DNA of 64,000 nucleotides. Source: Setophaga petechia (taxonomy: Eukaryota; Chordata; Aves; Passeriformes; Parulidae). The DNA is taken from assembly GCA_024362935.1 (NCBI GenBank), contig JANCRA010000179.1, positions 434,001-498,000 of the forward strand. The letters run 5' to 3'. A program made the position numbers and the translations under genes. Of this stretch, positions 59,201-64,000 are shown one piece after another. Numbering within the stretch: position 1 is the stretch's first letter; each line of letters opens with the position of its first letter. The notes beneath the pieces were generated by a model. The model worked only from the letters and a program-made list of their open reading frames with translations. It was not told where the DNA came from and did not search any database.

Positions 59201-59863
59201 AGGTGAGATTTAGAGGCACTGCCTTGGGAAAACCCCTCCTGTTTCCCCTAAAAAAGCAGCTTTAACTTCATTTCCATCGGCACAAACGAACGAACCAATT
59301 GCCACAACAGCTCAGCACCAGCACCGCGACTGAAAACCCAACACAGCAGCACCGAACTGCGCGAACACTCATCCCTCACAGCTGCAATTAGGGTTAAACT
59401 GTAATTAGGCCGCTCGCAATAAAAGTAGTTAAGATTTGAAGTTACAAGTCGGCAATTAGAGGTCACGGCGCTCGCCAGAGGCGGGGAAATCCCGCCCCCA
59501 GCACCGAGCCCACCCCCAGCCCTCACCTTCCCCTCCGACAGCCCGGCCGGACCCACAGAACGGAATTTTCCCGGATTTGAGCGGGGATGAGGGTGGGGAA
59601 GCCCCCGGCCCCACGTCCCCCACAGAGACACGGCAGCGCTCCCCGCCCTGGCTCAGGGAGTGACCCCGGAGGTGCCCAAGGCCAGCCTGGACGGGCTCCC
59701 AGCAGCCTGGGACGGTGGGAGGTGTCCCTGGCCATGGCAGCAGGCTGGAAGGAGCCGGTCCCGAGCGGGTCCCTCGGGTGCCGTGTCCCGGCCGGCCGCG
59801 GCCCCGCCGCCCGCCCGCACTCACCGCGCTCAGGCGGATCCCGCCCTGTGTTTTCGCCGCCAT
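24185..59863 (-). CDS. MORC3: MORC3, MORC family CW-type zinc finger protein 3 (17 coding exons, whole gene span)
   Basis: MORC3 is a nuclear GHKL-family ATPase that dimerises on ATP binding, reads H3K4 methylation through its CW finger, and acts in chromatin compaction and PML nuclear bodies (family knowledge). Seen here: the N-box ELIDN (residues 35-39), DNGNGM (67-72), the Gly-rich lid [11 protein letters not shown] (98-108) and GKKGT (190-194). The CW domain has zinc ligands Cys414, 417, 436 and 447 and aromatics Trp411, 420 and 434. An acidic SUMO-interaction motif VIIL lies at 583-586, followed by coiled coils (about 660-860) and the C-terminus [13 protein letters not shown]. The exons sum to 2,788 nt, one more than 929 codons, because of an extra C in exon 4. 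The expected product is 928 residues, close to the human 939. All splice phases agree; introns 4 and 7 are U12-type. Confidence 0.97.
25255..26355. repeat. TGTCAC-based minisatellite, ~1.1 kb
   Basis: Variable runs of the hexamer TGTCAC are separated by TGCCCTGGC or TGTCCTGGC spacers. Since units are mostly multiples of three, long frames exist on both strands (397-532 residues +, 275 residues -), reading as Val-Thr, Cys-His or Ser-Leu repeats. The sequence is intronic and has no support as a gene. Confidence 0.95.
26580..26950 (-). mobile_element. Old CR1-like fragment
   Basis: CAGGCTGAGCCCCTTCCCAG, CTCCCTCAGCTGCTCC and TCCAGTGCAACAATCACCCC resemble CR1 reverse-complement text seen elsewhere in the window. 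Diverged; boundaries approximate. Confidence 0.5.
27871..28034 (-). CDS. MORC3: MORC3 coding exon 16 (coiled coil)
   Basis: The acceptor is TTTTTGCTTGGCAG and the donor GAAAG|GTATCA; 164 nt. It reads [20 protein letters not shown], then [20 protein letters not shown], then [14 protein letters not shown] plus two bases of Ser878. Heptad-like leucines continue the coiled coil of exon 15. Confidence 0.96.
28159..28990 (-). CDS. MORC3: MORC3 coding exon 15 (SIM, linker and coiled coil)
   Basis: The largest exon, 832 nt (residues 547-823 plus one base of Ser546). It starts [20 protein letters not shown]. An acidic run leads into VIILEE, a classic SUMO-interaction motif. VVKTE and VVKKEE are sumoylation-like sites. 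From about residue 660 the sequence is coiled coil with a Cys-rich patch ([20 protein letters not shown]). It ends [14 protein letters not shown]. Confidence 0.96.
29089..29610. repeat. 280-bp tandem duplication in MORC3 intron 14
   Basis: The segment AATTACCACTCCAGAAAATC ... GTACTTGATGAAGTC occurs twice at a 280-bp offset (for example CTGCCATCCA at 29,151 and 29,431). It is almost identical, with single-base differences. It takes up most of intron 14 (28,991-29,740). Confidence 0.95.
29741..29925 (-). CDS. MORC3: MORC3 coding exon 14
   Basis: The acceptor is ATTGTCTTATAG and the donor AGCAG|GTGAGT; 185 nt, phase 0 in and 2 out. It encodes residues 485-545, [20 protein letters not shown], then [20 protein letters not shown], then [20 protein letters not shown] and S. 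It is the Ser-rich linker after the CW finger. Confidence 0.94.
29926..30886. other. MORC3: MORC3 intron 13
   Basis: Unique DNA without a recognised element. Exon phases on both sides are 0, so no coding sequence appears to be missing. Confidence 0.6.
30887..30929 (-). CDS. MORC3: MORC3 coding exon 13 (micro-exon)
   Basis: 43 nt: acceptor GCTGCTGTGCAG, donor CACCAG|GTAAGT. It completes Lys470 and reads [14 protein letters not shown]. The small size is supported by perfect splice sites and phase on both sides. Confidence 0.93.
31365..32265. repeat. 33-bp minisatellite in MORC3 intron 12, about 27 copies
   Basis: The unit is CTGATTGTTCATTTATT, then TATGGGACATCCCAAA, with variants GATTATCC and TTGATGGG and some shortened copies. 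With 33 bp per unit it stays in frame and gives 11-residue peptides such as [11 protein letters not shown]. Intronic. Confidence 0.95.
32395..32469 (-). CDS. MORC3: MORC3 coding exon 12
   Basis: 75 nt: acceptor GCTTCCCTCAG, donor AAGAAAAA|GTGAGT. It reads (R)[19 protein letters not shown], then KTYKK. Cys447 is the fourth zinc ligand of the CW finger. Confidence 0.96.
32584..32706 (-). CDS. MORC3: MORC3 coding exon 11 (CW zinc finger)
   Basis: 123 nt: acceptor TTTCCAG, donor TTCAG|GTAGGG. It reads (Q)[19 protein letters not shown], then [20 protein letters not shown] and F. Cys414 and 417 pair with Cys436 and Cys447 (next exon). Trp411 and Trp420 match the aromatic cage used for H3K4 methyl-lysine in the family. 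Confidence 0.97.
32809..32913 (-). CDS. MORC3: MORC3 coding exon 10
   Basis: 105 nt: acceptor TTTCTTTGCAG, donor ATCCA|GTGAGT. It reads (R)[19 protein letters not shown], then [15 protein letters not shown]. It ends the helical part of the transducer-like domain and leads into the CW finger. Confidence 0.96.
32914..36115. other. MORC3: MORC3 intron 9
   Basis: Holds a 1.2-kb minisatellite (34.07-35.31 kb). The flanks (32.9-34.0 and 35.4-36.1 kb) are unique sequence without recognised elements. Confidence 0.7.
34070..35312. repeat. Compound minisatellite (GGAATCCCTCA / GGAATGGGAACTCCACAGC)
   Basis: A mosaic of a short unit CAGGAATCCCTG and a longer unit GGAATGGGAACTCCACAGC, then AGAGTGGGGACACCACAGC, then CAGGCCCTG. 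Blocks repeat in changing order, typical of unequal exchange. Long frames (up to 361 residues +) are repeat artefacts. Confidence 0.95.
36116..36213 (-). CDS. MORC3: MORC3 coding exon 9
   Basis: 98 nt: acceptor CATTCCTTGCAG, donor TACAG|GTATTT. It reads [20 protein letters not shown], then [12 protein letters not shown]. Nearly invariant in vertebrate MORC3. Confidence 0.97.
36623..36742 (-). CDS. MORC3: MORC3 coding exon 8
   Basis: 120 nt, phase 0 to 0: [20 protein letters not shown], then [20 protein letters not shown], donor AAG|GTAAGA. The upstream intron is U12-type. Confidence 0.96.
36743..36970 (-). other. MORC3: MORC3 intron 7, U12-type GT-AG intron
   Basis: The donor reads GTATCCTTTA, matching the U12 consensus (RTATCCTTT). 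A branch-like TTCCTTAAT lies at 36,763-36,755 with its adenosine 14 nt before exon 8. The intron is 228 nt. It joins exon 7 (ends FLN) and exon 8 (starts AKTVR) in phase 0. Confidence 0.8.
36971..37102 (-). CDS. MORC3: MORC3 coding exon 7
   Basis: 132 nt, phase 0 to 0: [20 protein letters not shown], then [20 protein letters not shown], then KFLN. It encodes part of the S5-like domain that contacts ATP through lysines. Confidence 0.96.
37188..37335 (-). CDS. MORC3: MORC3 coding exon 6
   Basis: 148 nt: acceptor TTCATTCTTAG, donor CTAAGA|GTACGT. It reads (K)[19 protein letters not shown], then [20 protein letters not shown], then [10 protein letters not shown]. Confidence 0.96.
37525..39640. 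repeat. MORC3: ~87-bp minisatellite filling MORC3 intron 5, about 24 copies
   Basis: On the gene strand each unit reads about TTTGGAATCTTAGAAAGTAA, then GAGAAATCCAGTC, then TCTTACCTCTCATTAATTTC, then ACATTTTCTTTCAGTGTGTG and CAAACATAGAAGGA. The first part corresponds to the end of exon 5 and its donor (TCTGGAACCTCAGAAA|GTGAGAGAAATCCAG). Intron 5 is 2,310 bp, and the array starts immediately at the exon 5 donor. Confidence 0.95.
39646..39793 (-). CDS. MORC3: MORC3 coding exon 5
   Basis: 148 nt. After completing Arg154 it reads [20 protein letters not shown], then [20 protein letters not shown], then RIIIWNLR. It contains the GKKGT ATPase motif. The donor is AGAAA|GTGAGA. Upstream is the AC end of the U12 intron. 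Third codon positions are strongly GC-rich. Confidence 0.95.
39802..39810 (-). promoter_or_regulatory. MORC3: U12 branch-point sequence of MORC3 intron 4
   Basis: TTCCTTGAC matches the minor-spliceosome branch consensus TTCCTTRAC. The probable branch adenosine is at 39,803, 10 nt from the exon, within the usual narrow range for U12 introns. Confidence 0.88.
39823..40000. repeat. 17-18-bp tandem repeat next to the intron 4 branch site
   Basis: About ten copies of GAAATTCCAGAAAATCAG. It begins only about 13 bp from the branch site. On the gene strand each copy reads CTGATTTTCTGGAATTTC. Confidence 0.95.
40140..40960. repeat. AT-rich satellite, GATATAAAT / GTCATATAATTT units
   Basis: Short units such as TTTGATATAAATGTCATATA, TTTGATATAAATTTCATAC and TTGGCTTGATATAAATG alternate irregularly with higher-order blocks ending in CATACTTGGCTT. 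Confidence 0.93.
40961..44390. repeat. AT-rich higher-order satellite in MORC3 intron 4
   Basis: Variants of TTTGAAAATTTGATATAAAT are organised in longer blocks that include GACATCTATATATAAATTTG, CATATAAATTCATGTCTGAT and GAATTCACGTTTAATATAAA. Three late blocks carry TCACGTCCTCCTCAGCCCAG, then AGGGAGGAGCCAAGCATTAAA (near 43,187, 43,929 and 44,227), showing a block-level repeat of roughly 300-740 bp. Confidence 0.93.
44391..45455. repeat. MORC3: ~188-bp repeat with GC-rich core carrying a U12 donor-like site
   Basis: Six units (the last one partial) combine an AT part (TTTGAAAATTTGCTATACAT), a stem-like CTTTCTCCTCTCCAAGGAGA, a GC-rich part (CACACCCACAAAAGCCGCC ... CGCGC) and CAGGAAGGATAT. Repeats of GGATAT fall at 44,694, 44,881, 45,076, 45,260 and finally at 45,450, where it is the authentic intron donor. 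The copy at 44,508 is mutated to GGACAT. Confidence 0.95.
45456..45671 (-). CDS. MORC3: MORC3 coding exon 4, with one extra base
   Basis: 216 nt as given; frame needs 215. It reads (S)[19 protein letters not shown], then [20 protein letters not shown], then [20 protein letters not shown] and HVMVP. The nucleotide lid motif [11 protein letters not shown] is intact. A run of five G on the + strand (45,478-45,482) has one base too many after Pro146; the following IVTFTNQ is only in frame if one is removed. Nearly all third codon positions are G or C. Confidence 0.93.
45672..47907. other. MORC3: MORC3 intron 3
   Basis: Unique sequence at 45.7-46.85 kb, then microsatellites to 47.64 kb, then a short unique part before exon 3. 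The flanking phases join within Ser82 (AG + C). Confidence 0.8.
46860..47640. repeat. Microsatellite cluster (ATT)n, (AAT)n, (AAAAT)n, (GAA)n
   Basis: (ATT)n runs from 46,948 to about 47,018 and continues into (AAT)n. A second copy of the flank (GGGGTGCTTGGTGCTTTGTG, CACATTTCATGTAAGT) precedes further (AAT)n at 47,190-47,255. A third flank copy follows. (GAA)n lies at 47,435-47,515. The flank CTCAGGGGTGCTTGGTGCTT also occurs in the 50.7-51.9 kb repeat. Confidence 0.93.
47908..48040 (-). CDS. MORC3: MORC3 coding exon 3
   Basis: 133 nt: acceptor CTTGCCCTCAG, donor CTCAG|GTGGGC. It completes Asp38 and reads [20 protein letters not shown], then [20 protein letters not shown], then KML. DNGNGM is the second GHKL motif. 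Confidence 0.97.
48112..48630 (-). mobile_element. ERVK-like LTR (boundaries approximate)
   Basis: On the minus strand it has TGGTCACTTATGAAACC, CAAAGGTATATCTGTAGCTC, AAGTCGGAAGAAGAATTGCT and a poly(A) signal in TTCCTGAATAAACATCTCCA. It ends near GACCCCCAAAAGGCCACAAT. The order and the compact R/U5-like GC-rich part fit an avian ERVK LTR. No target duplication was verified and there is no coding sequence. Confidence 0.65.
49100..49925. repeat. Purine minisatellite GGAAAAGGGGGGAAAAA, about 50 units
   Basis: An uninterrupted A/G strand with units of 15-18 bp varying in G-run and A-run length. Blocks of several units are repeated (compare 49,160-49,320 with 49,330-49,500). G-runs of 4-7 make G-quadruplex and triplex structures possible. 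Confidence 0.96.
50235..50307 (-). CDS. MORC3: MORC3 coding exon 2
   Basis: 73 nt: acceptor GCTTTATTCCAG, donor CTCATAG|GTAGGT. It reads [20 protein letters not shown], then AELI plus one base of Asp38. It ends inside the ATP-binding N-box ELIDN. Confidence 0.97.
50640..51875. repeat. ~300-bp tandem repeat, 4 copies
   Basis: Landmarks GTGTCTGTGCCCACAGGGAC, CAGCACTTGGATCTCACACA and GCAAATAAAGCATCTCCTCA recur at roughly 300-bp spacing (for example the last at about 50,802, 51,113, 51,418 and 51,733). Copies are over 90% alike by eye. Part of the unit also appears in intron 3 (46.87 kb). Confidence 0.94.
52655..54075. repeat. ~390-500-bp tandem repeat, 3-4 copies, with nested TA-rich repeats
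   Basis: CTGCCCTTGTACCACTGAGC and CAAGCAGCCACCTCAAAGCT recur (about 52,645, 53,329 and 53,714; 52,939, 53,113, 53,508 and 53,927). An internal TATATATTTGCTCTTTTAAA block is itself duplicated (52,855-52,925 and 53,020-53,095). Confidence 0.92.
54618..56118. repeat. 12-bp minisatellite (CTGGATCCATGG / CTGGATTCCCTG), ~1.5 kb
   Basis: Roughly 125 copies of 12-bp units, mainly CTGGATCCATGG, CTGGATTCATGG, CTGGATTCCCTG and CTGGGCTCCCTG. As 12 is a multiple of three, frames stay open over the whole array: 631, 572 and 312 residues on + ([24 protein letters not shown]) and 512 on - (NPAMDPAG). The array is intronic, with no start context or splice evidence. Confidence 0.96.
56184..56395 (-). mobile_element. 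CR1 LINE fragment
   Basis: GGTGGAAAAGCCCTCCCAGT, then TTGTCCCCAGCCCAGAGCAC, CTGCAGGGATGGGCACTGCA and CCTTTCCATGGGGAATTTCC form the CR1 3' end in reverse complement. Close relatives lie at 57.5, 57.96 and 60.05 kb. Confidence 0.75.
57527..58160 (-). mobile_element. Two adjacent CR1 3' fragments
   Basis: The first (57,527-57,960) begins ATGGAATTACTGAGGTTGGA and runs through GCCGTTCCCTCTGCTCCTGT. It ends in two copies of CTCAGGGATTCTCCAG. The second (57,962-58,160) restarts at CACAGAATCCCCGGGGCTGG with the same order. This is a head-to-tail pair in reverse complement. Confidence 0.8.
58993..59080 (+). mobile_element. CR1 LINE 3' tail
   Basis: GGTTGGACTCAATGATCTGG, then GAGGTCTTTCCCATCCTAAA and TAATTCTGTAATTCC, is a short 5'-truncated CR1 end. 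Confidence 0.7.
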
Positions 59864-60010
59864 CTTCAGGCCGCGGTCCCGCGCGCGCTTCCGCCTGCCC
59901 GCGGCCTTGCGCGCTTCCGGCGCCGGGCGCGCGCACGCGGGGCGGGGCTTGTGGCGAGGCCACGCCCACTGGTCCAGGTGGGCGGGGTTGGGGCTGAGGG
60001 CGCTGTGAGG
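59455..60010. promoter_or_regulatory. MORC3: CpG island promoter of MORC3
   Basis: A dense CpG region (GGCGCGCGCACGCGGGGCGG near 59,930; CCGGCCGGCCGCGG near 59,790) covers exon 1. The start codon is in a good context (CTGAAGATGGCGGCG). Transcription probably begins within about 100 bp upstream. No coding exon could be placed on the opposite strand. Confidence 0.85.
59825..59863 (-). CDS. MORC3: MORC3 coding exon 1 (start)
   Basis: ATG at 59,863-59,861, then 13 codons [13 protein letters not shown] and donor GCGCG|GTGAGT in phase 0. The joined N-terminus [22 protein letters not shown] is characteristic of MORC3. Confidence 0.95.
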
Positions 60011-60039
60011 GGGATGGCGGCGGGGCGGAGTGAGGATCC

Positions 60040-60785
60040 AGGGTTTGGACGGCTGTGCCCAATCCCCGCCTTGTACCCAGCCCAGAGCACTCAGTGCTAC
60101 CTCCAGGGATAGACGCTCCAAACCCCCCTGGGCAGCCCACCCCAAGGCCTGAGCACCATTTCCAGGAAAAAAAATTCCCAATATCGAAACTCAGCCTGCC
60201 TTGGCCCAGCCTGAGGCCGTTCCCTCTGCTCCTGTCCCTGTTCCCTGGGAGCACAGCCCGACCCCCCCGGCTGTGCCCTCCTGGCAGGGACTTGTGCAGA
60301 GCCACAAGGGCCCCCTGAGCCTCCTTTGCTCCAGCCTCAGCCCCTTCCCAGCTCCTCAGGGATTCTCCAGCCCCTTCCCAGCTCCTCAGGGATTCTCCAG
60401 CCCCTTCCCAGCTCCCTCAGGGATTCTCCAGCCCCTTCCCAGCTCCTCAGGGATTCTCCAACCCCTTCCCAGCTCCTCAGGGATTCTCCAGCCCCTGCCC
60501 AGCTCCCTCAGGGATTCTCCAGCCCCTTCCCAGCTCCTCAGGGATTCTCCAGCCCCTTCCCAGCTCCTCAGGGATTCTCCAGCCCCTGCCCAGCTCCTCA
60601 GGGATTCTCCAGCCCCTGCCCAGCTCCTCAGGGATTCTCCAGCCCCTTCCCAGCTCCGTCCCCTGCCCTGGACACGCTCCAGCCCCTCCAGGGCTCTCCT
60701 GCAGCACCACAACTGGGCCCAGCCCTGGAGGGGCTCTCAGAGCCAGCACAGAGGGACAATCCTATTGTGGTGATGGTCCCCTGAA
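60040..60785 (-). mobile_element. CR1 LINE fragment with internal 30-bp expansion (left arm of an inverted repeat)
   Basis: CR1 3' text in reverse complement (CCAGCCCAGAGCACTCAGTG, CAGCCTGAGGCCGTTCCCTC). It contains about ten tandem copies of CAGCTCCTCAGGGATTC, then TCCAGCCCCTTCC, from 60,340 to 60,655. It ends CACAGAGGGACAATCCTATT and GTGGTGATGGTCCCC. Confidence 0.8.
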
Positions 60786-61396
60786 TGGGGAATAATTGGT
60801 ATTGACTCTATGATTGCAAAAGGCTGATCAACTGTTTCATTAAGCTATATTATATTATTATACTATACTATACTATCTCACTGAGAAGTTGGTAACCCTT
60901 ACTGACAGTCTGATACAGCTCTGACCTAACTGGCCAATCCCTCTAAACACTATCCAGTGTCTAATTAAGAAATCATTCTTTGGTAAATAATCTCCATAAC
61001 ACATTCTACATGTACACAACAACAGGTGCAGCAAATGGAGATAAGAATTGTTTCTCATTCTCTTCTCTGAACTTTCTCACAGCTTCCCATGAAAACCCTG
61101 GCAGAGAGCTGTGTCTGTCTCTGCTCAGAGGATGTGTGATCACCACACAGTCCCTGCCCTGCTCCTGCTGCACACACAATTCCTCACCCAGCCCAGCTGC
61201 CAGGGGCCTCTTGCCCCGCTGGGCACCCCTGGGCTCGTGTCCAGCCCCTGTCACAGCACCCCCGGGGCCTTTCCCACTGGGGCACAGTTGGGACTTTCCC
61301 ACTGCGCTCCTGCCCTCCAGGCACTCTGAGTGTTCCTGTCTGGCTCCCCGTCCAGTTTCTACTTCAGCATTTTTGCTGATTCCAGGTGTCGCTGTT
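60786..61396. other. Spacer between inverted arms, LTR-like
   Basis: It begins TGAATGGGGAATAATTGG and includes a TATTATACTATACTATACTA tract and CTAACTGGCCAATCCCTC. It ends GGTGTCGCTGTTCA. The character fits an LTR-type insertion, but no target duplication was confirmed because both flanks are inverted copies. Confidence 0.4.
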
Positions 61397-62120
61397 CAGG
61401 GGACCATTACCACAATAGGATTGTCCCTCTGTGCTGGCTCTGAGAGCCCCTCCAGGGCTGTGCCCAGTTCTGGTGCTGCAGGAGAGCCCTGGAGGGGCTG
61501 GAGCGTGTCCAGGGCAGGGAACGGAGCTGGGAAGGGGCTGGAGAATCCCTGAGGAGCTGGGAAGGGGCTGGAGAATCCCTGAGGGAGCTGGGAAGGGGCT
61601 GGAGAATCCCTGAGGAGCTGGGAAGGGGCTGGAGAATCCCTGAGGGAGCTGGGAAGGGGCTGGAGAATCCCTGAGGAGCTGGGAAGGGGCTGGAGAATCC
61701 CTGAGGAGCTGGGAAGGGGCTGGAGAATCCCTGAGGAGCTGGGAAGGGGCTGAGGCTGGAGCAAAGGAGGCTCAGGGGGCCCTTGTGGCTCTGCACAAGT
61801 CCCTGCCAGGAGGGCACAGCCGAGGGGGTCGGGCTGTGCTCCCAGGGAACAGGGACAGGAGCAGAGGGAACGGCCTCAGGCTGGGCCAGGGCAGCTCAGG
61901 GTGGATATTTGGAAACATTTCTTCCTGGAGAGGATGGTCAGATATTGGAACAGGACACTCAGTGTTGTGGTGGGGTTCCCATCCCTGGAAATGTTCAAAA
62001 CACTCGTGGATGTGGCACTTGAGGCCGGGGTTTCATGGTGAATGTGGTGGTGCTGGGGTCATGGCTGGGCGTGAGGAGCCTTCAGGGACTGAAATGATTC
62101 ATGCCTGGAGCATTGCTATG
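61397..62120 (+). mobile_element. CR1 LINE fragment (right arm of the inverted repeat) and its tail
   Basis: Starts GGGGACCATTACCACAATAG, the inverse of the left arm. It then has about eight copies of the 30-bp unit (GGGAAGGGGCTGGAGAATCC, CTGAGGAGCT) and TTCCCAGGGAACAGGGACAG to about 61,893. After that comes ordinary CR1 sequence (GATATTTGGAAACATTTCTT, GGGTTCCCATCCCTGGAAAT). Confidence 0.8.
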
Positions 62121-62439
62121 AAAGAGTTTTGGCCATTAAAACAAAAACTGTGTAACCACAGAAGCCTCCACCTGACTGGGACTTTGGACTGTAAGTTGAA
62201 CCCCTAGATACACCATTGTTCAATCCTCCCTGCCTAGGGGCAAACAAACAGCACTGGGAGAGGGAAAACAAGGGCCAAACCCAGCAGAGATCCCTCCCTG
62301 GCAGGGCTTGGGGTGTGGAGAGCACAGCCCACAGTGGGCAGCTCTCCACAGCCTCCCCTGGAACAGGGGAGCAGCTTTGGGTGTCCCCTCAGAGGCTCAC
62401 CCAAAGTCCAGAGGCACTGAACACCACAGGGCACACCCC

Positions 62440-62900
62440 AGGGGCACATCCATGGGACACTGAATCAGGGACACCTCAGGGGGGTCAGAATCCATCCCAA
62501 AGTGTCCCTCTGAGTTATTCCAGCCCCACAGGGCACATCCACGGGACATTGACATCAGGGACAGTTCAGGGGGGGCAGAATCCATCCCAAAGTGCCCCTC
62601 TTGAGTCATTCCAGCCCCACAGGGCACATCCACAGGACATTGACACCAGGGACACCTCGGGGGTGTGAGAATCCATCCCAAAGTGCCCTCCTGAGTCATC
62701 CCCTGAGTCATTCCAGCCCCACAGGGCACATCCATGGGACACTGAATCAGGGACACCTCAGGGGTGTCAGAATCCATCCCAAAGTGCCCCCCTGAGTCAT
62801 TCCAGCCCCACAGGGCACATCCATGGGACACTGACACCAGGGACACCTCAGGGATGTCAGAATCCATCCCAAAGTGCCCCCCTGAGTCACTCCTGAAGTC
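62440..62900. repeat. ~91-bp tandem repeat, 5 copies
   Basis: GAATCCATCCCAAAGTGCCC recurs at 62,489, 62,579, 62,670, 62,770 and 62,861. Each unit also has CATTCCAGCCCCACAGGGCA and CATCCATGGGACACTGA. Upstream of MORC3. Confidence 0.93.
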
Positions 62901-63059
62901 TTGCACCCCAGGAGTGCACGGGGTGCTACAGATCTCTGTCTGCTCCAGAGGCAGCCCTGGGCATTGCCCCTGGCCTGAGCTGCATTAACCCTTGGGATTC
63001 TGTGCCTGTGTGGGACCATCACCACCAAGAGCACTGGGGAGGATCAGCAGAACATCACT

Positions 63060-63300
63060 GGGCTCTGTGGAGTGATGATATTTTCATTATTCTGTCCCTG
63101 TCACACTCTTTCTGTCCCCCACCCCAACACTTTTCTATCTCCTTATTTTCTGTCTCATATTTACATATTTATTGTCATGGCATGTGGTGTCATTTGCACC
63201 TTAATTCAGGCAGAGGAATTTTTAATAGCTTTAATAATTGGTTCTTGACAGAGCCTAAAGGTTTTTTCCAGCCTTGGTGATTCTGGGATTCTCTTCTTTA
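63060..63300 (+). mobile_element. Possible CR1 3' tail
   Basis: GGTTCTTGACAGAGCCTAAA, then GGTTTTTTCCAGCCTTGGTG and ATTCTGGGATTCTC, resembles a diverged CR1 end. Confidence 0.45.
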
Positions 63301-63479
63301 ACCCCAGCAGCCAAGCTCATCTCCTGGAGCAGAGCAGGATCACCTGGAGGAGCATCTGGGAATTTTGTGTGACACTCCCTGTGCCAGAACAAGGACATTT
63401 GTCCCAGAAATTGCTGTCCCACCTCCTCATGGCCACAGCCACATCCTGTTGCTCCTCACAGCAATCCCTGGATGGCTCC

Positions 63480-63835
63480 ACAGCTCCCAGGGTTTGGCAC
63501 ATCCACATCCATCCCTCACAGAACAACCCAGGGGCAGCCCTGGGTGCAGGGAAGGGGGAATGGGAGCAGCAGCTTTCCCTCAGTGTAGCCTCACACTAAA
63601 ATAAACTAAATAAAAAAATAAATAAAAATAAACTAGTCCCCATACTAAAATAAAGGTCCCAGGGTTTGGCACATCCACATCCATCCCTCACACAATATTC
63701 CAGGGGCAGCCCTGGGTGCAGGGAAGGGGGAATGGGAGCAGCAGCTTTCCCTCAGTGTAGCCTCACACTAAAATAAACTAAATAAAATAAATAAATAAAA
63801 ATAAACTAGCCTCCATACTAAAATAAAGATGGCAA
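63480..63835. repeat. ~171-bp tandem duplication
   Basis: CCCAGGGTTTGGCACATCCA at 63,487 and 63,658 begins two near-identical copies that end with CTAAAATAAACTAAATAAA and CATACTAAAATAAAG. Confidence 0.94.
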
Positions 63836-64000
63836 AGTAACATGTTCAAGTAAACATGTTAAAGTAAAGATGTTCAAGTAACATCTTTTAATGATGTTAA
63901 AGTAACTGTGATCCTGTAAGAACTTCAAACAGAGAAATTAGAGTGATAAAAATGCTGTACTCCCAAGAAGAAGGTGATTTCAGAGATGGATAATGAGAAC

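Larger units (their letters stand above)
50308..59824. other. MORC3: MORC3 intron 1
   Basis: 9.5 kb with three large repeat arrays (50.6-51.9, 52.66-54.07 and 54.62-56.12 kb), CR1 fragments, a T-rich stretch (52.06-52.6 kb, possible LTR remnant) and unique parts (56.4-57.5 and 58.2-59.0 kb). No further exon is needed by phase. Confidence 0.8.

Overview
The window is nuclear DNA from a bird, most probably a songbird. It has spliced genes, CR1-type LINE tails, passerine-style solo LTRs and CpG-island promoters, but no bacterial operons. The species call is inference; the repeat families are recognised from general knowledge.

The main content is one complete protein-coding gene on the minus strand, MORC3. 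It runs from its start codon in a CpG island at 59,863 to its stop codon at 24,185. I could place all 17 coding exons with exact, phase-consistent splice sites, giving a 928-residue product once one extra base in exon 4 is discounted. The order is GHKL ATPase (exons 1-5), S5-like linker domain (exons 6-10), CW zinc finger (exon 11), SUMO-interaction motif and coiled coils (exons 15-16), and a conserved C-terminal segment (exon 17). Two introns carry minor (U12) spliceosome signals: intron 4 (AT-AC) and intron 7 (GT-AG).

Downstream of MORC3, on the same strand, a second CpG island (19.1-19.9 kb) drives the start of a gene I could not identify. Three phase-compatible exons (19.4, 14.4 and 4.5 kb) are well supported. 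A possible transmembrane exon (1.2 kb) and an acidic, Cys-containing exon (1-352) are less certain, and the gene probably continues beyond position 1.

The rest is unusually rich in tandem repeats, by eye about 25 of 64 kb. There are more than 20 arrays, with units from 3 to about 480 bp, and many fill most of an intron. Three arrays sit directly against exons and appear to have grown from splice-site sequence. One in MORC3 intron 4 repeats the AT-AC donor. One in intron 5 repeats the end of exon 5 with its donor. One in the unidentified gene carries acceptor-like sites. Other regions hold CR1 fragments, five solo-LTR-like copies, an ERVK-like LTR in MORC3 intron 2, and a large inverted repeat upstream of MORC3 at 60.2-61.9 kb.
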